Positions 30,348 through 40,192 of a DNA stretch of 48,384 nucleotides are shown in pieces. Location of the stretch: contig JBEIGE010000022.1 of assembly GCA_040382055.1 (NCBI GenBank), positions 1-48,384 on the forward strand, written 5' to 3'. The notes beneath the pieces were generated by a model that was not told the DNA's origin, did not search any database, and saw only the letters and a program-made list of their open reading frames with translations. Within the stretch, counting starts at the first letter, position 1, and the number at the start of each line of letters is the position of its first letter. Origin of the DNA: JBEIGE01 sp040382055 (GTDB taxonomy: Bacteria; Pseudomonadota; Gammaproteobacteria; Burkholderiales; Burkholderiaceae_C). The translations under genes and the position numbers were made by a program.

Positions 30348-31196
30348 ATGCGACTTTCTACCTCTCTCTCCGCCGTCGCGCTCGCCGCCATGGCTTGCAC
30401 CGCCGCTCAGGCGGCCGACTGGTCTGCCGACAGTATTGGCTATCGTTATTACTCTGGGCAATCTGAGCCAGGCACGTCTGATAAGGTGGGCAAGAATGTA
30501 TTGAACTTCACGCATGTGAGCGGCGACAAGCTGGGTGGCAATCTGTTTTCCATTGACTACCTCAGGTCTGACAACTCTGATCCAGCCAACGGCGGTGCTT
30601 CGGGTGCCGCTGAGTGGTATGGCTTCTACAAGCGCAGCTTTTCCTTGAGCGCGATGTCCGGTAAGAAGGGAGGTTACGGCTTTGCCAAAGACCTCAGCCT
30701 GACCGCCCGAGTGGACATGGGGGCCAAGAACACCGCGTTTGCGCCTGCGCCAGCCAAGCTTCGTCTAGGCATGGACGCTGCTATGCCGGTGAAAGCGGGA
30801 TTCTGGAATATCGGTTTTGATGTGTACAAAGAAACCAACAACAACAGTTTTGCGGCAGCTAACAAACGAAACGTTAACTTTGATCCCGCTCTGGCATTCT
30901 CAAGTGCCTGGGCGATTCCTATGGGCGGCGTTGGCACTTTTGAGGGCTTCCTGGACATTGTTGGCCCCAAAGGTGATGACGGTTTTGGCAACGCAACTGC
31001 AACTGAAGTGTTGTTGCGTGCTTCATACATGTTTGACATTGGCGGAGCCAAAAGCGGCTTGAAAGCCGGTGTGGGTATTGAATATTGGGATAACAAGTTC
31101 GGTTGTGACAACAGCAAGTTTGGGACTTCGGGTTCAGGCATCACCAACACCTGCAGGTCCACCTCACCTATGGTGCTGGCGACCTACAAGTTCTGA
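30348..31196 (+). CDS. Outer-membrane channel, Tsx-like
   Basis: A 282-residue beta-barrel with a signal peptide ending AAQAADW, alternating hydrophobic strands and a C-terminal Phe (ATYKF) as required for barrel assembly. Strand pattern and ending resemble Tsx nucleoside channels. Between xdhAB and an 8-oxoguanine deaminase gene, a role in uptake of nucleosides or purine bases across the outer membrane is likely. The start follows AAAGGA at good spacing. The Tsx assignment is by pattern and context; a general porin remains possible. Confidence 0.7.
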   Translation: MRLSTSLSAVALAAMACTAAQAADWSADSIGYRYYSGQSEPGTSDKVGKNVLNFTHVSGDKLGGNLFSIDYLRSDNSDPANGGASGAAEWYGFYKRSFSLSAMSGKKGGYGFAKDLSLTARVDMGAKNTAFAPAPAKLRLGMDAAMPVKAGFWNIGFDVYKETNNNSFAAANKRNVNFDPALAFSSAWAIPMGGVGTFEGFLDIVGPKGDDGFGNATATEVLLRASYMFDIGGAKSGLKAGVGIEYWDNKFGCDNSKFGTSGSGITNTCRSTSPMVLATYKF

Positions 31197-31258
31197 TTTT
31201 TTTGAAACCCCAGCAGCAGGGTGCTGATCTCGGTCGCACGCCCGCGCTGGATCCAGAG

Positions 31259-31293
31259 GCCTGCACCTGCCAGAATATGGCAGGTGCGCAGGC
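31259..31293 (+). terminator. GC-rich hairpin after the Tsx-like gene
   Basis: GCCTGCACCTGCCA pairs with TGGCAGGTGCGCAGGC around GAATA, with a two-base bulge. No T run follows, so it would be a weak terminator or an mRNA-stabilising hairpin. It sits between the channel gene and the promoter of the deaminase gene. Confidence 0.45.
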
Positions 31294-31309
31294 TCGGTAG
31301 ACTGCAGAG

Positions 31310-31338
31310 TTGCTTGTAAAGCCCGCGCTTGGTAACAA
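31310..31338 (+). promoter_or_regulatory. Promoter of the 8-oxoguanine deaminase gene
   Basis: TTGCTT (31310-31315) and TAACAA (31333-31338) are separated by 17 bases, a sigma-70-like arrangement. Transcription would start about 16 bases before the ATG at 31361. Confidence 0.45.
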
Positions 31339-31360
31339 TTCTGTTGCGAGAATCTCCTCA

Positions 31361-32791
<1,431 letters not shown>

Positions 32792-32796
32792 AGCTC

Positions 32797-32831
32797 AGCA
32801 GCCCCGGGGCTTGATGCCCGGGCGAGCTGCT
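32797..32831. terminator. Hairpin filling the gap between convergent genes
   Basis: AGCAGC pairs with GCTGCT and, inside, CCCGGG with CCCGGG, with a small asymmetric bulge. It occupies nearly all the 39 bases between the deaminase gene and the convergent hydrolase gene. Without T runs it may slow polymerase in both directions; a role as bidirectional terminator is inferred. Confidence 0.4.
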
Positions 32832-33496
32832 TAAAGACCCATTGCCTTGATCAAGCGTGTACCCGCAGCGGTCCAGCCCACAATGCCGCCCTGTGCGTGG
32901 ATCATCTCAACGGTGGAGGCTTTGAACTGCGGGAAGTAGCTCTCGGTGCAGTCTTCCAGCAGCAGGCAGTCATACCCTCGGTCATTGGCTTCTCGCATCG
33001 AGGTTTGCACACAAACCTCGGTGGTCACCCCCATGAAGATCAGGTGGGTTATGCGAGCTTGCTGCAGCAGGCTCTGTAAAGGGGTAGCGTAAAAAGCGCC
33101 TTTGCCCGGCTTGTCGATGACGATCTCACCGGCCACTGGGGCCAATTCCGCAATGATCTGGTTGCCTGGTTCGCCTTTGACCAAAATCCGGCCCATCGGA
33201 CCCAAATCGCCAATCCGCAGAGCCGGATTGCCCCGGTTGCGCTTGGCATCGGGACAGTCGCTCAGGTCGGCCTCGTGTGCTTCCCGGGTGTGCACCACCA
33301 AACCGCCGGCCTCTCGCCAAGCGCTCAACACGGCCTTGCAAGCCGGCACGATGGCTGACAGCAGGGACACATCGTTGCCAAGGCTTTGCCCGAAGCCGCC
33401 AGGCTCAATGAAGTCGCGCTGCATGTCGATGATGACCAGCGCGGTATGCGCCAGATCGAAAGTGAAGTCAAAAGGCTGGGCGTGCAGGGTGGTCAT
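32831..33496 (-). CDS. Isochorismatase-fold cysteine hydrolase, possible triuret hydrolase
   Basis: A 221-residue cysteine hydrolase with the complete triad: Asp in IIDMQRDF, Lys in VIDKPGKGAF and Cys in TTEVCVQTS, plus the cis-peptide region GVTTEV. It is a clear paralogue of the biuret-hydrolase-like gene two places upstream. Such a paralogue in an operon with biuret hydrolase matches what I recall of TrtA, which splits triuret to carboxybiuret; ureidoacrylate, N-carbamoyl-type and second biuret hydrolases are alternatives. The start overlaps the ATPase stop by four bases, and it is the last gene of the operon. The fold is certain, the substrate an inference. Confidence 0.75.
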   Translation of the reverse strand: MTTLHAQPFDFTFDLAHTALVIIDMQRDFIEPGGFGQSLGNDVSLLSAIVPACKAVLSAWREAGGLVVHTREAHEADLSDCPDAKRNRGNPALRIGDLGPMGRILVKGEPGNQIIAELAPVAGEIVIDKPGKGAFYATPLQSLLQQARITHLIFMGVTTEVCVQTSMREANDRGYDCLLLEDCTESYFPQFKASTVEMIHAQGGIVGWTAAGTRLIKAMGL

Positions 33497-35151
33497 GCCG
33501 GGGTTTCCTCGGGTAAAGGTTTTGGCGCAGGGTGGGCCCCATTCGCATCCGTCTCGTGTTGACTGCCGCCCATATAGGCACCCAGCACCTGTCGTTCAGC
33601 CTGAGCGGCCGGTGTTTCAAAGACAATACGCCCTTCGCTCATGACCAGGATGCGGTCTGCCAGCTCCAACAGTTCATCCAGGTCTTCGCTGATCAACAAC
33701 ACTGCGCCACCCTGGTTGCGCACCCCCCGTATCCGGGTGTGAATTTCCTTGACGGCGGCAAAGTCCAGGCCGAATACCGGGTTGGCGGCAATCAGCACAT
33801 TGATGTCGCCTGCGAGTTCACGCGCCAGAACCGCCCGCTGCACATTACCGCCTGAGAGGCTGCGAATGGGCGCGTCCTCGCCCTGTGTCTTGATGCCGTA
33901 GCTGGCAATCCATTCGCGTGCACGGCTGCGCCACTGGTTAAAGCGCAAACGACCACCGGTGCACAGGGGAGGCTGATCAAAGTCGCGCAGTGCCATATTT
34001 TCGGCAACAGACAAATCAGCTACGCAAGCGTTGCGCAGCGGTTCTTCCGGCAGGCTGCGTACTTTGAGGCGGTGGTTTTCTTCGCGTTTGGCTGCATAAG
34101 GTTCGCCCATGACCGTGACGCTCCCGGACAGCCGCGCACGTTGACCCACCAGCGCCTCCGCCAGTTCGCGCTGGCCGTTTCCTGACACACCGGCCACACC
34201 GAGAATTTCACCGCTGGCCACACGCAGACTCAGCTCATGCACCGCCACAGGTCCACGGTCGCCAGCCACGTTGAGCTGCTCAACTGACAGAAGAATGTTG
34301 CCTGCTCTATTTTCAGGAGCATCCAATTCATTCCCCACAATGGTTTCTGTCCCTTTTTGTTCATGATTGCCAGCAGGTTGCACCGTACTTGCGGCTTCGC
34401 CCATCATGGCCCGTGCCAACTCGGATGGATGGGTGGACGCCACCGGGCAATGGTGAACAGCCTTGCCCCGGCGCAGCACAGTAACGTCATCCGCGTAGGC
34501 CATGACCTCGCGGAACTTGTGCGTGATGATGAGCACGGTGCACAGGCCGCTGCGGGCAAACTCACGCACATGGCCCAGCACCTCATCAGCTTCTTGCGGC
34601 GTGAGTACCGATGTGGGCTCGTCGAGAATCAGCAATCGCGGTTTGAGGTAAAGCTGCTTGAGCAACTCCAGTTTTTGTTTTTCGCCGGCGGCCAGTTCAC
34701 CCGGCCGGGCATCCAGATCCAGTGAGAAAGGCGTGGTCGCCAGAAAGTCCTTGAGTTGCGCACGCTGCTTTGACCAGTTGATCAGGCTGGGCGTCTTGCC
34801 GCCAGCCAGCAGTAAATTCTCAGCTACCGTCATGCCGGGTGCCAGCGTGAAATGCTGGTACACCATGCCTATGCCCAGCGTGCGCGCCACGACCGGGTTG
34901 GCAATGTCCTGCTCGCGCCCGTCGGTAATCACGCTGCCTTCTTCGGCGCGGTGAAAGCCGGCGACACATTTCACCAGCGTACTTTTGCCGGCCCCGTTTT
35001 CGCCCAGCAAGGCATGCACAGTGCCCGGGAGCACTTTCATGGTGACATGGTCAAGTGCGGTGAAGCTGCCGAAACGCTTGGTCAGCTGGTAGGTCTCCAG
35101 CGCCATGGCACCGGTGGGTGGGGAAATCGGGGCGATGTGCATTGCGCTCAT
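33493..35151 (-). CDS. Second BMP-type ABC transporter ATP-binding protein
   Basis: A 552-residue double ATPase with Walker A GENGAGKST, Walker B LLILDEPTSVLTP, a degenerate second nucleotide site (GVSGNGQRE) and signature LSGGNVQRAVLARE. A Gln/Asn-rich linker of about 35 residues between the halves is longer than in the first transporter. The ATG at 35151 shares a base with the biuret-hydrolase-like stop; a GTG three bases earlier is possible. It lies between the two cysteine hydrolase genes, so transport and hydrolysis are co-produced. Confidence 0.9.
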   Translation of the reverse strand: MSAMHIAPISPPTGAMALETYQLTKRFGSFTALDHVTMKVLPGTVHALLGENGAGKSTLVKCVAGFHRAEEGSVITDGREQDIANPVVARTLGIGMVYQHFTLAPGMTVAENLLLAGGKTPSLINWSKQRAQLKDFLATTPFSLDLDARPGELAAGEKQKLELLKQLYLKPRLLILDEPTSVLTPQEADEVLGHVREFARSGLCTVLIITHKFREVMAYADDVTVLRRGKAVHHCPVASTHPSELARAMMGEAASTVQPAGNHEQKGTETIVGNELDAPENRAGNILLSVEQLNVAGDRGPVAVHELSLRVASGEILGVAGVSGNGQRELAEALVGQRARLSGSVTVMGEPYAAKREENHRLKVRSLPEEPLRNACVADLSVAENMALRDFDQPPLCTGGRLRFNQWRSRAREWIASYGIKTQGEDAPIRSLSGGNVQRAVLARELAGDINVLIAANPVFGLDFAAVKEIHTRIRGVRNQGGAVLLISEDLDELLELADRILVMSEGRIVFETPAAQAERQVLGAYMGGSQHETDANGAHPAPKPLPEETPA

Positions 35152-35855
35152 CACACCGGTGTGCTCAGGCCTGCCATTAGCTGCAGCGATGTGGCGTGGG
35201 CACCAAACACACCGCCTTGCATGGTGATCATCTTCAGCGCAGCTTCGTGATTACCGATATCGGTGGCCGCCGTGCAGTCGGACAAGACCAGGCACTCAAA
35301 GCCCCGGTCATTGGCTTCCCTTAGCGTGGTGTGCACGCACACATCGGTGGTGATACCGACCAGTATCAGGTTGCAGATGCCCTGGGTGCGCAGGATCAGC
35401 TCCAGATCTGTAGCGCAAAACGAGCCCTTGCCAGGCTTGTCAATCACCACTTCACCGGCCAGGGGTGCGAGTTCAGGGATGATCTCCCAGCCCGGTTCAC
35501 CCCTAACCAAAATGCGACCGCAGGGCCCATCGTCACCAATGCCGATGCCCTGGTTGCCGATCTGGCGAGAGCGCCAGCGTTTGTTGGCCGGCAGGTCTGA
35601 CAGGTCGGCCCGGTGGCCTTCGCGGGTGTGCATCACGGTGTAGCCCGCGCTACGCATGACAGCCATCAGCGTTGTCAATGGCGCTATGGGTTTGCGGGTC
35701 AGGGAGATGTCATAACCCATCTTGTCCACATACCCCCCGACACCGCAAAAATCAGTCTGCATATCGATGACGATCAGCTCCGTATTGGACGGCAACAGAT
35801 CGCCATTCCAGGGCCAGGCGTAGGGATCTGCTTGAACAAAACGTGGTGTATTCAT
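35151..35855 (-). CDS. biuH: Biuret amidohydrolase-like cysteine hydrolase
   Basis: A 234-residue isochorismatase-fold enzyme resembling BiuH of rhizobia over its whole length: DPYAWPWNGDL at the N-terminus, VIDMQTDFCGVGGYVDKMGYD with the catalytic Asp, VIDKPGKGSFCATDLE with Lys, TTDVCVHTTLREANDRG with Cys, and MQGGVFG. BiuH turns biuret into allophanate and ammonia in the cytoplasm. ATG at 35855 overlaps the formamidase stop by four bases; an in-frame opening to 35999 is antisense noise. Allophanate hydrolase, needed for the next step, is not in the window. Confidence 0.82.
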   Translation of the reverse strand: MNTPRFVQADPYAWPWNGDLLPSNTELIVIDMQTDFCGVGGYVDKMGYDISLTRKPIAPLTTLMAVMRSAGYTVMHTREGHRADLSDLPANKRWRSRQIGNQGIGIGDDGPCGRILVRGEPGWEIIPELAPLAGEVVIDKPGKGSFCATDLELILRTQGICNLILVGITTDVCVHTTLREANDRGFECLVLSDCTAATDIGNHEAALKMITMQGGVFGAHATSLQLMAGLSTPV

Positions 35856-36865
35856 GTCTTGACCAGCGGATGGGTTTCTGGGCCCTTGTAGGGTCGTGTC
35901 GGCGCGGGAAAACCGCACGATGTGCCATCGGTCACAGTCACAGTCCAGGGCAATTTGTAACATCCGGCAGCCATGTGCTGCATGTAGGTGTAAGGGCAAT
36001 CCTGAGCGCCGCCTGTCACCGCAACATAGCCCCGGTGGTAGAGCTGATAGATGTTGTTTTCAACGCCCCAGCCCTGGCGCGCCTCACGCACCAGGTCGGG
36101 CCGCATTTCGCAGGTAATGATCTCATCGGGCCGGCCACCGCCTTCCACCATCACGGTGCCATCAAAACTGCAGAACATGCCCTCACCCATGGAGTCAAAC
36201 GAGCCATCGCTGCCGCACATACACACGCTGGCGGTATAAGCCAGGTTGGTAAACGCATTGGCCTGGTTGGTGATTTTCCAGGCATGGCGTATGGGCGCGG
36301 TGTATCCGGCGGTACGAATAATGATCTCGGCGCCCTTGTAGGCAGCCTCGCGGGCCATCTCGGGGAACATGCCGTCATGGCAAATAATCAGCGAAAGTTT
36401 GCTGCCGTTGGGGCCATCACACACCGGAATGCCCAGGTTGCCCGGTTCCCAGGGTTCTACCGGAACCCAGGGGTGCAACTTGCGGTAATACAGCTGGATG
36501 GTTCCGGTGTTGTCGATGATCAGGCCGCTGTTGTAGGGGTAACCGCCAGGGTTGAGTTCCATAATCGAGAAGCAGCCCCAGATCTTGTGATCCACGCAGG
36601 CCGCTTTGAAGGCCGCCACTTCGGGGCCGTCAAGTGTGCACATGATCTCAGGGTTGGTGTCCATGCTCAAGCCGTGCAACGAATACTCAGGAAAGACCAC
36701 CAAATCCATCGTGCCCTGATTGCGCCGCGCCTTGGCCACCATGTCGCAGATACGCTGGGTCTGGTTCTTCAGGTCTTGCGGGGTGACAACCACGGGTAAT
36801 TGAAGTTGCACCAAGCCCATGACCACACCGTGAGCTGATTTATTGAGACCGCCGAGACCAGACAT
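35852..36865 (-). CDS. amiF: Formamidase (nitrilase superfamily, AmiF type)
   Basis: A 337-residue nitrilase-superfamily enzyme with the triad Glu in VFPEYSLHG, Lys in YYRKLHPW and Cys in IICHDGMFP. Extended identity to AmiF formamidases is visible in MSGLGGLNKS, MDTNPEIM, TAPIRHAW and the ending TDGTSCGFPAPTR. AmiF converts formamide to formate and ammonia (EC 3.5.1.49). AAGGA lies at ideal distance before ATG 36865, which excludes an upstream extension. It is placed between permease and biuret-hydrolase-like genes, which suggests it acts on a small amide of the same pathway or adds a further ammonia-releasing step. Confidence 0.87.
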   Translation of the reverse strand: MSGLGGLNKSAHGVVMGLVQLQLPVVVTPQDLKNQTQRICDMVAKARRNQGTMDLVVFPEYSLHGLSMDTNPEIMCTLDGPEVAAFKAACVDHKIWGCFSIMELNPGGYPYNSGLIIDNTGTIQLYYRKLHPWVPVEPWEPGNLGIPVCDGPNGSKLSLIICHDGMFPEMAREAAYKGAEIIIRTAGYTAPIRHAWKITNQANAFTNLAYTASVCMCGSDGSFDSMGEGMFCSFDGTVMVEGGGRPDEIITCEMRPDLVREARQGWGVENNIYQLYHRGYVAVTGGAQDCPYTYMQHMAAGCYKLPWTVTVTDGTSCGFPAPTRPYKGPETHPLVKT

Positions 36866-36899
36866 TTGTTTTCCTTCGAGATTAACGTTTAGTGCGTGC

Positions 36900-37820
36900 T
36901 CATCGGGCTGAAGACAACTCACCCGGGCTGCCGTTGATGATGCTGCCCGGTTTGCAGGTGATCACCAGAATGAGCAAGGTCAGGACATATGGAACCGTGT
37001 TGAACAGGTGGTAACCCCAGCCTATGCCAACAGACTGCAGCGCCGGGCCAATCGCGCCAGCCCCGCCAAACAGCATGGCTGCCCACACGCATCGCACCGG
37101 GCTCCAGCGGGCAAAAATGACCAGCGCCACCGCAATCAGGCCTTGACCACTGGACACCCCCTCATTCCAGCTGCCGGGGTAGAACAGCGTCAGGCAAGCT
37201 CCGCCCAAACCGGCGATCATGCCGCCGACCGCAGTCGCTGCAATCCGGATGCCGGCGACTGAATAGCCCAGCGCACGCGTGGCATTGGCCGAGTCGCCGG
37301 CCATGCGCACCAGCAAGCCTACCCGCGTATTGGCAAACCCCCAGGTCATGATCGCCGCGATCACCAGACCGATCGGTACCAAGGCATTGACCTGCAAGGC
37401 CGAGCGCACGGCTGAGGAGTCGCTCCAGTTGCCCAAAGCAATGAAAGGCAGCTGCGGCGCCTGAGGCTGGATCAGGGGTTTACCCAGATAGAACGCCAGC
37501 CCCATGCCGAGCAGCATCAGGGCAATGCCAGTTGCCACATCGTTGACGCCCGGCAGTGAGCACAGCACACCATGCAGCGTGGCCAGCAGTCCACCGGTTG
37601 CGGCTGCGGCTAGAACCCCTACCCAGGGGGAGCCACTCACATAAGATGCGCCAAAGGCCGACATGGCCGAGAACACCAAAACCCCCTCCAAGCCAAGGTT
37701 GATGCGACCGGATTTTTCGGTCAGGCACTCGCCCAGACTGACAAACAGAAACGGTGCACCAACCCGCAACGCACCTCCGACTATGCCGGCAAAAAATATC
37801 AGTGCCTGATCGGCTGTCAT
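36900..37820 (-). CDS. Second BMP-type ABC transporter permease (smaller subunit)
   Basis: A 306-residue membrane protein with multiple hydrophobic helices and the BPD_transp_2 motif KSGRINLGLEGVLVFSAMSAF. The start at 37820 shares a base with the stop of the other permease (TGATG). It pairs with that permease in the second BMP transporter. The formamidase gene follows after 34 bases. Confidence 0.9.
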   Translation of the reverse strand: MTADQALIFFAGIVGGALRVGAPFLFVSLGECLTEKSGRINLGLEGVLVFSAMSAFGASYVSGSPWVGVLAAAATGGLLATLHGVLCSLPGVNDVATGIALMLLGMGLAFYLGKPLIQPQAPQLPFIALGNWSDSSAVRSALQVNALVPIGLVIAAIMTWGFANTRVGLLVRMAGDSANATRALGYSVAGIRIAATAVGGMIAGLGGACLTLFYPGSWNEGVSSGQGLIAVALVIFARWSPVRCVWAAMLFGGAGAIGPALQSVGIGWGYHLFNTVPYVLTLLILVITCKPGSIINGSPGELSSAR

Positions 37821-38920
37821 CACAGCTTGTCCTGTGCGGTGGCTTGAGCCGGGCTGAGCCCACCCCTGGGAAAGGCTGAATTTCTCAGGCGCTGCCTCAC
37901 AGCTTTCCAGTCGGTATGTCGCAGCGCTTCACTGGCCAGAATCAAGACAAAGGCAATGCCCTGTAACAGCAGAACCGAGGCATCGGGCAAGCCAAGCCGC
38001 CTTTGCAACAGGCTACCTGCCGCACCAAAACCACCAAACAAAATGGCCACCGGAATCACGGCCAGGGGTTGGTGGCGTGCAATGAAAGACACCAGAATGC
38101 CGGCATAGCCATAACCGGCGATCAGCGAGGCATTGGCGCTCTGGTGAACCGCAGCTACTTCAATTGCGCCGGCCAGACCTGCTGCAGCGCCGCCCAGTGC
38201 GCACGCCAGCAGAATCAGCTTTGAAGCAGGCAAACCCACCAGTTGCGCGGTGCGCGGGTTACCGCCCACCACCCTGACGGCAAAGCCGGAAGGGGTGGTG
38301 CGCAGCCAAAGTCCTGCTGCCAGACAGGCCACCAGTCCCAGCACCAGGCCCCAATGCACGTCTGAGCCGACGATGCCACCGATCAGCAGGCTCTCATTGA
38401 GCGTATAAGTGGAGGGCTTGTTCAGGCTGCCCGGGTCACGCAATGGGCCTTCAACCAGATGCTTGAAAAGACCAACGGCCACATAGGCCAGCAGCAGGCT
38501 GCTGATGGTTTCATTGATACCCCGGAACTGGCGTAGCCAGCCCGATAGCGCAATCCATGCCGCTCCGGCCAGCATACCGGCCAGACAAATGGCAAAGATG
38601 CCGGACAAGTTATTGGGCAGCTGCACACCCTGGGCAAGCCAAGCGCAAGCCAGACCCCCCAACACCATGGCCCCCTCGCCGCCTATGATGATCAGCCCGG
38701 CCCGCGCAGGGATTGCCACGCACAGCGCGGTCAACATGAGCGGGGCGGCGCGTTGCAAGGTGTTCTGCCAGGAATACCAGTCGCCGAATGCGCCCTTGAA
38801 GAGCAGCACCCAGACCTCTACCGGGTTGACCCCCGCAAACCAGACAAAAACGCCGAACAGGAGCAGCGCTGCGGCAATCGCAGCGCTGGGTAAAACCGCC
38901 TCTTTCAACGCGTGACGCAC
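37820..38920 (-). CDS. Second BMP-type ABC transporter permease (larger subunit)
   Basis: A 366-residue permease that begins with GTG eight bases after the binding-protein stop. It has the family stretch ARAGLIIIGGEGAMVLGGLA and about eight or more hydrophobic helices. In the second transporter the binding-protein gene comes first and the ATPase gene near the end, the reverse of the first transporter. Confidence 0.9.
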   Translation of the reverse strand: MRHALKEAVLPSAAIAAALLLFGVFVWFAGVNPVEVWVLLFKGAFGDWYSWQNTLQRAAPLMLTALCVAIPARAGLIIIGGEGAMVLGGLACAWLAQGVQLPNNLSGIFAICLAGMLAGAAWIALSGWLRQFRGINETISSLLLAYVAVGLFKHLVEGPLRDPGSLNKPSTYTLNESLLIGGIVGSDVHWGLVLGLVACLAAGLWLRTTPSGFAVRVVGGNPRTAQLVGLPASKLILLACALGGAAAGLAGAIEVAAVHQSANASLIAGYGYAGILVSFIARHQPLAVIPVAILFGGFGAAGSLLQRRLGLPDASVLLLQGIAFVLILASEALRHTDWKAVRQRLRNSAFPRGGLSPAQATAQDKL

Positions 38921-38928
38921 AACTAGGT

Positions 38929-40047
38929 TCAGATCGTGCCAATCACACCTTCAACCAGGTAGTTCATGCCTTCAAGCGTGATGTCAGTCTGTTTGAACGA
39001 TTTGCCCGCAGGGATAACCTCTTTGCCCTTGTTGTCTTTGAGAGGACCCTTGAAGATGTCAAACGTACCGGCAATCATCTTGGCCTTGATGTCATCGGCA
39101 TTCTTCTTGGCGGCATCCGTGACGCTGCTGCCGTAAGCGGACATCTTGACGTGGCCCTCTTTAAGACCACCGCGAATGAAGTTGGGGTGTGGCTTGCCGG
39201 TCTTGGCTGCGTCAATCAGCGTGCTGTAGGCGGTTAACCAGTTCCATTCGGCACCGGTCAGATAGGCTGCCGGGGCCAGTTTGGCCTGGCTGGCGTGGTA
39301 GCCGCACACCATCTTGCCCCGCTTGGCGGCGGTTTCAACCACCACTTTGGGGCCGTCCACATGCATGGTGAAAACGTCACAGCCCTGGTCGGCCAGACTG
39401 TTGGTGGCTTCGGCTTCTTTGACCGCCATAGACCAGTCGCCGGTAAAGATCACACTGCAGGTAATGCCAGGTTTGACCGAGCGAGCGCCCATGGCAAAAG
39501 CGTTGATGTTGCGCAGCACCTGCGGGATGGGCTTGGCTGCCACAAAGGCAATCTTGCCGCTCTTGCTCATGTGGCCGGCGATCACACCATTGAGGTACTG
39601 GCACTCATCGATATAGCCAAAATAACTGCCAACGCTCTTGGGGTGCTTGCCTTCTGTCCAGAGGCCTCCAGCGTGGGCAAATCGCACATTGGGGTATTTG
39701 GGCGCAACTGCCAGCACATGCGGATCAAAGTAACCATAGGAGGTTGCAAAAATCAGCGAGGCACCGTCCTGGGCAATCATGCCGGTCATGGACTTTTGAA
39801 CCGCAGCGGTTTCAGGCACGTTTTCTTCTTCAATGACCTTCATGCCGGGCATTTTCTTGACTTCGGCAGCCGCAGCAGCTTGGGCCTGGTTCCAGCCAAA
39901 GTCATCGCGTGGACCGACATAGATCACGCCGATGGTCATGGGTTTCTGGGCCTGTGCCAGGCTGCTCCAGCCGCCCAGGGCGCCGGCAGCGCCGAGTGCG
40001 GCGATTGAATTGAGAGCCTTGCGGCGATTGAGGGTGGACTGTGTCAT
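38929..40047 (-). CDS. Second BMP-family ABC transporter substrate-binding protein
   Basis: A 372-residue binding protein with cleft motif TIGVIYVGPRDDFGWNQAQ and GYFDPHVLAVAPKYPNVRFAHAGG. Unlike the first one it has no lipobox; the N-terminus LNRRKALNSIAALGAAGA looks like a Tat or Sec signal ending SLAQAQ. It would be soluble in the periplasm. Sequence around the binding cleft differs from the first protein, so ligands probably differ; operon content points to a urea-like amide or a purine derivative. GGAGA precedes ATG 40047. Confidence 0.88.
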   Translation of the reverse strand: MTQSTLNRRKALNSIAALGAAGALGGWSSLAQAQKPMTIGVIYVGPRDDFGWNQAQAAAAAEVKKMPGMKVIEEENVPETAAVQKSMTGMIAQDGASLIFATSYGYFDPHVLAVAPKYPNVRFAHAGGLWTEGKHPKSVGSYFGYIDECQYLNGVIAGHMSKSGKIAFVAAKPIPQVLRNINAFAMGARSVKPGITCSVIFTGDWSMAVKEAEATNSLADQGCDVFTMHVDGPKVVVETAAKRGKMVCGYHASQAKLAPAAYLTGAEWNWLTAYSTLIDAAKTGKPHPNFIRGGLKEGHVKMSAYGSSVTDAAKKNADDIKAKMIAGTFDIFKGPLKDNKGKEVIPAGKSFKQTDITLEGMNYLVEGVIGTI

Positions 40048-40192
40048 CGTGGTTTTCTCCAGAGGGTTGAGGAATATGAAAAATGCTTGAAGCGCGACAG
40101 TGGATGAAGCTAGACTTAGCAAAAACTGTGCCATCACCCCGTGCGCTGAGTGGGCACGGTCCACCTAGAGACTAAGGTCTTCCTGGGCTAGG

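Noticed and set aside
35843..36799. Open frame of 318 codons antisense to the formamidase gene
   Set aside because: The formamidase has a full catalytic triad and a good ribosome site; the opposite frame shows no family pattern.
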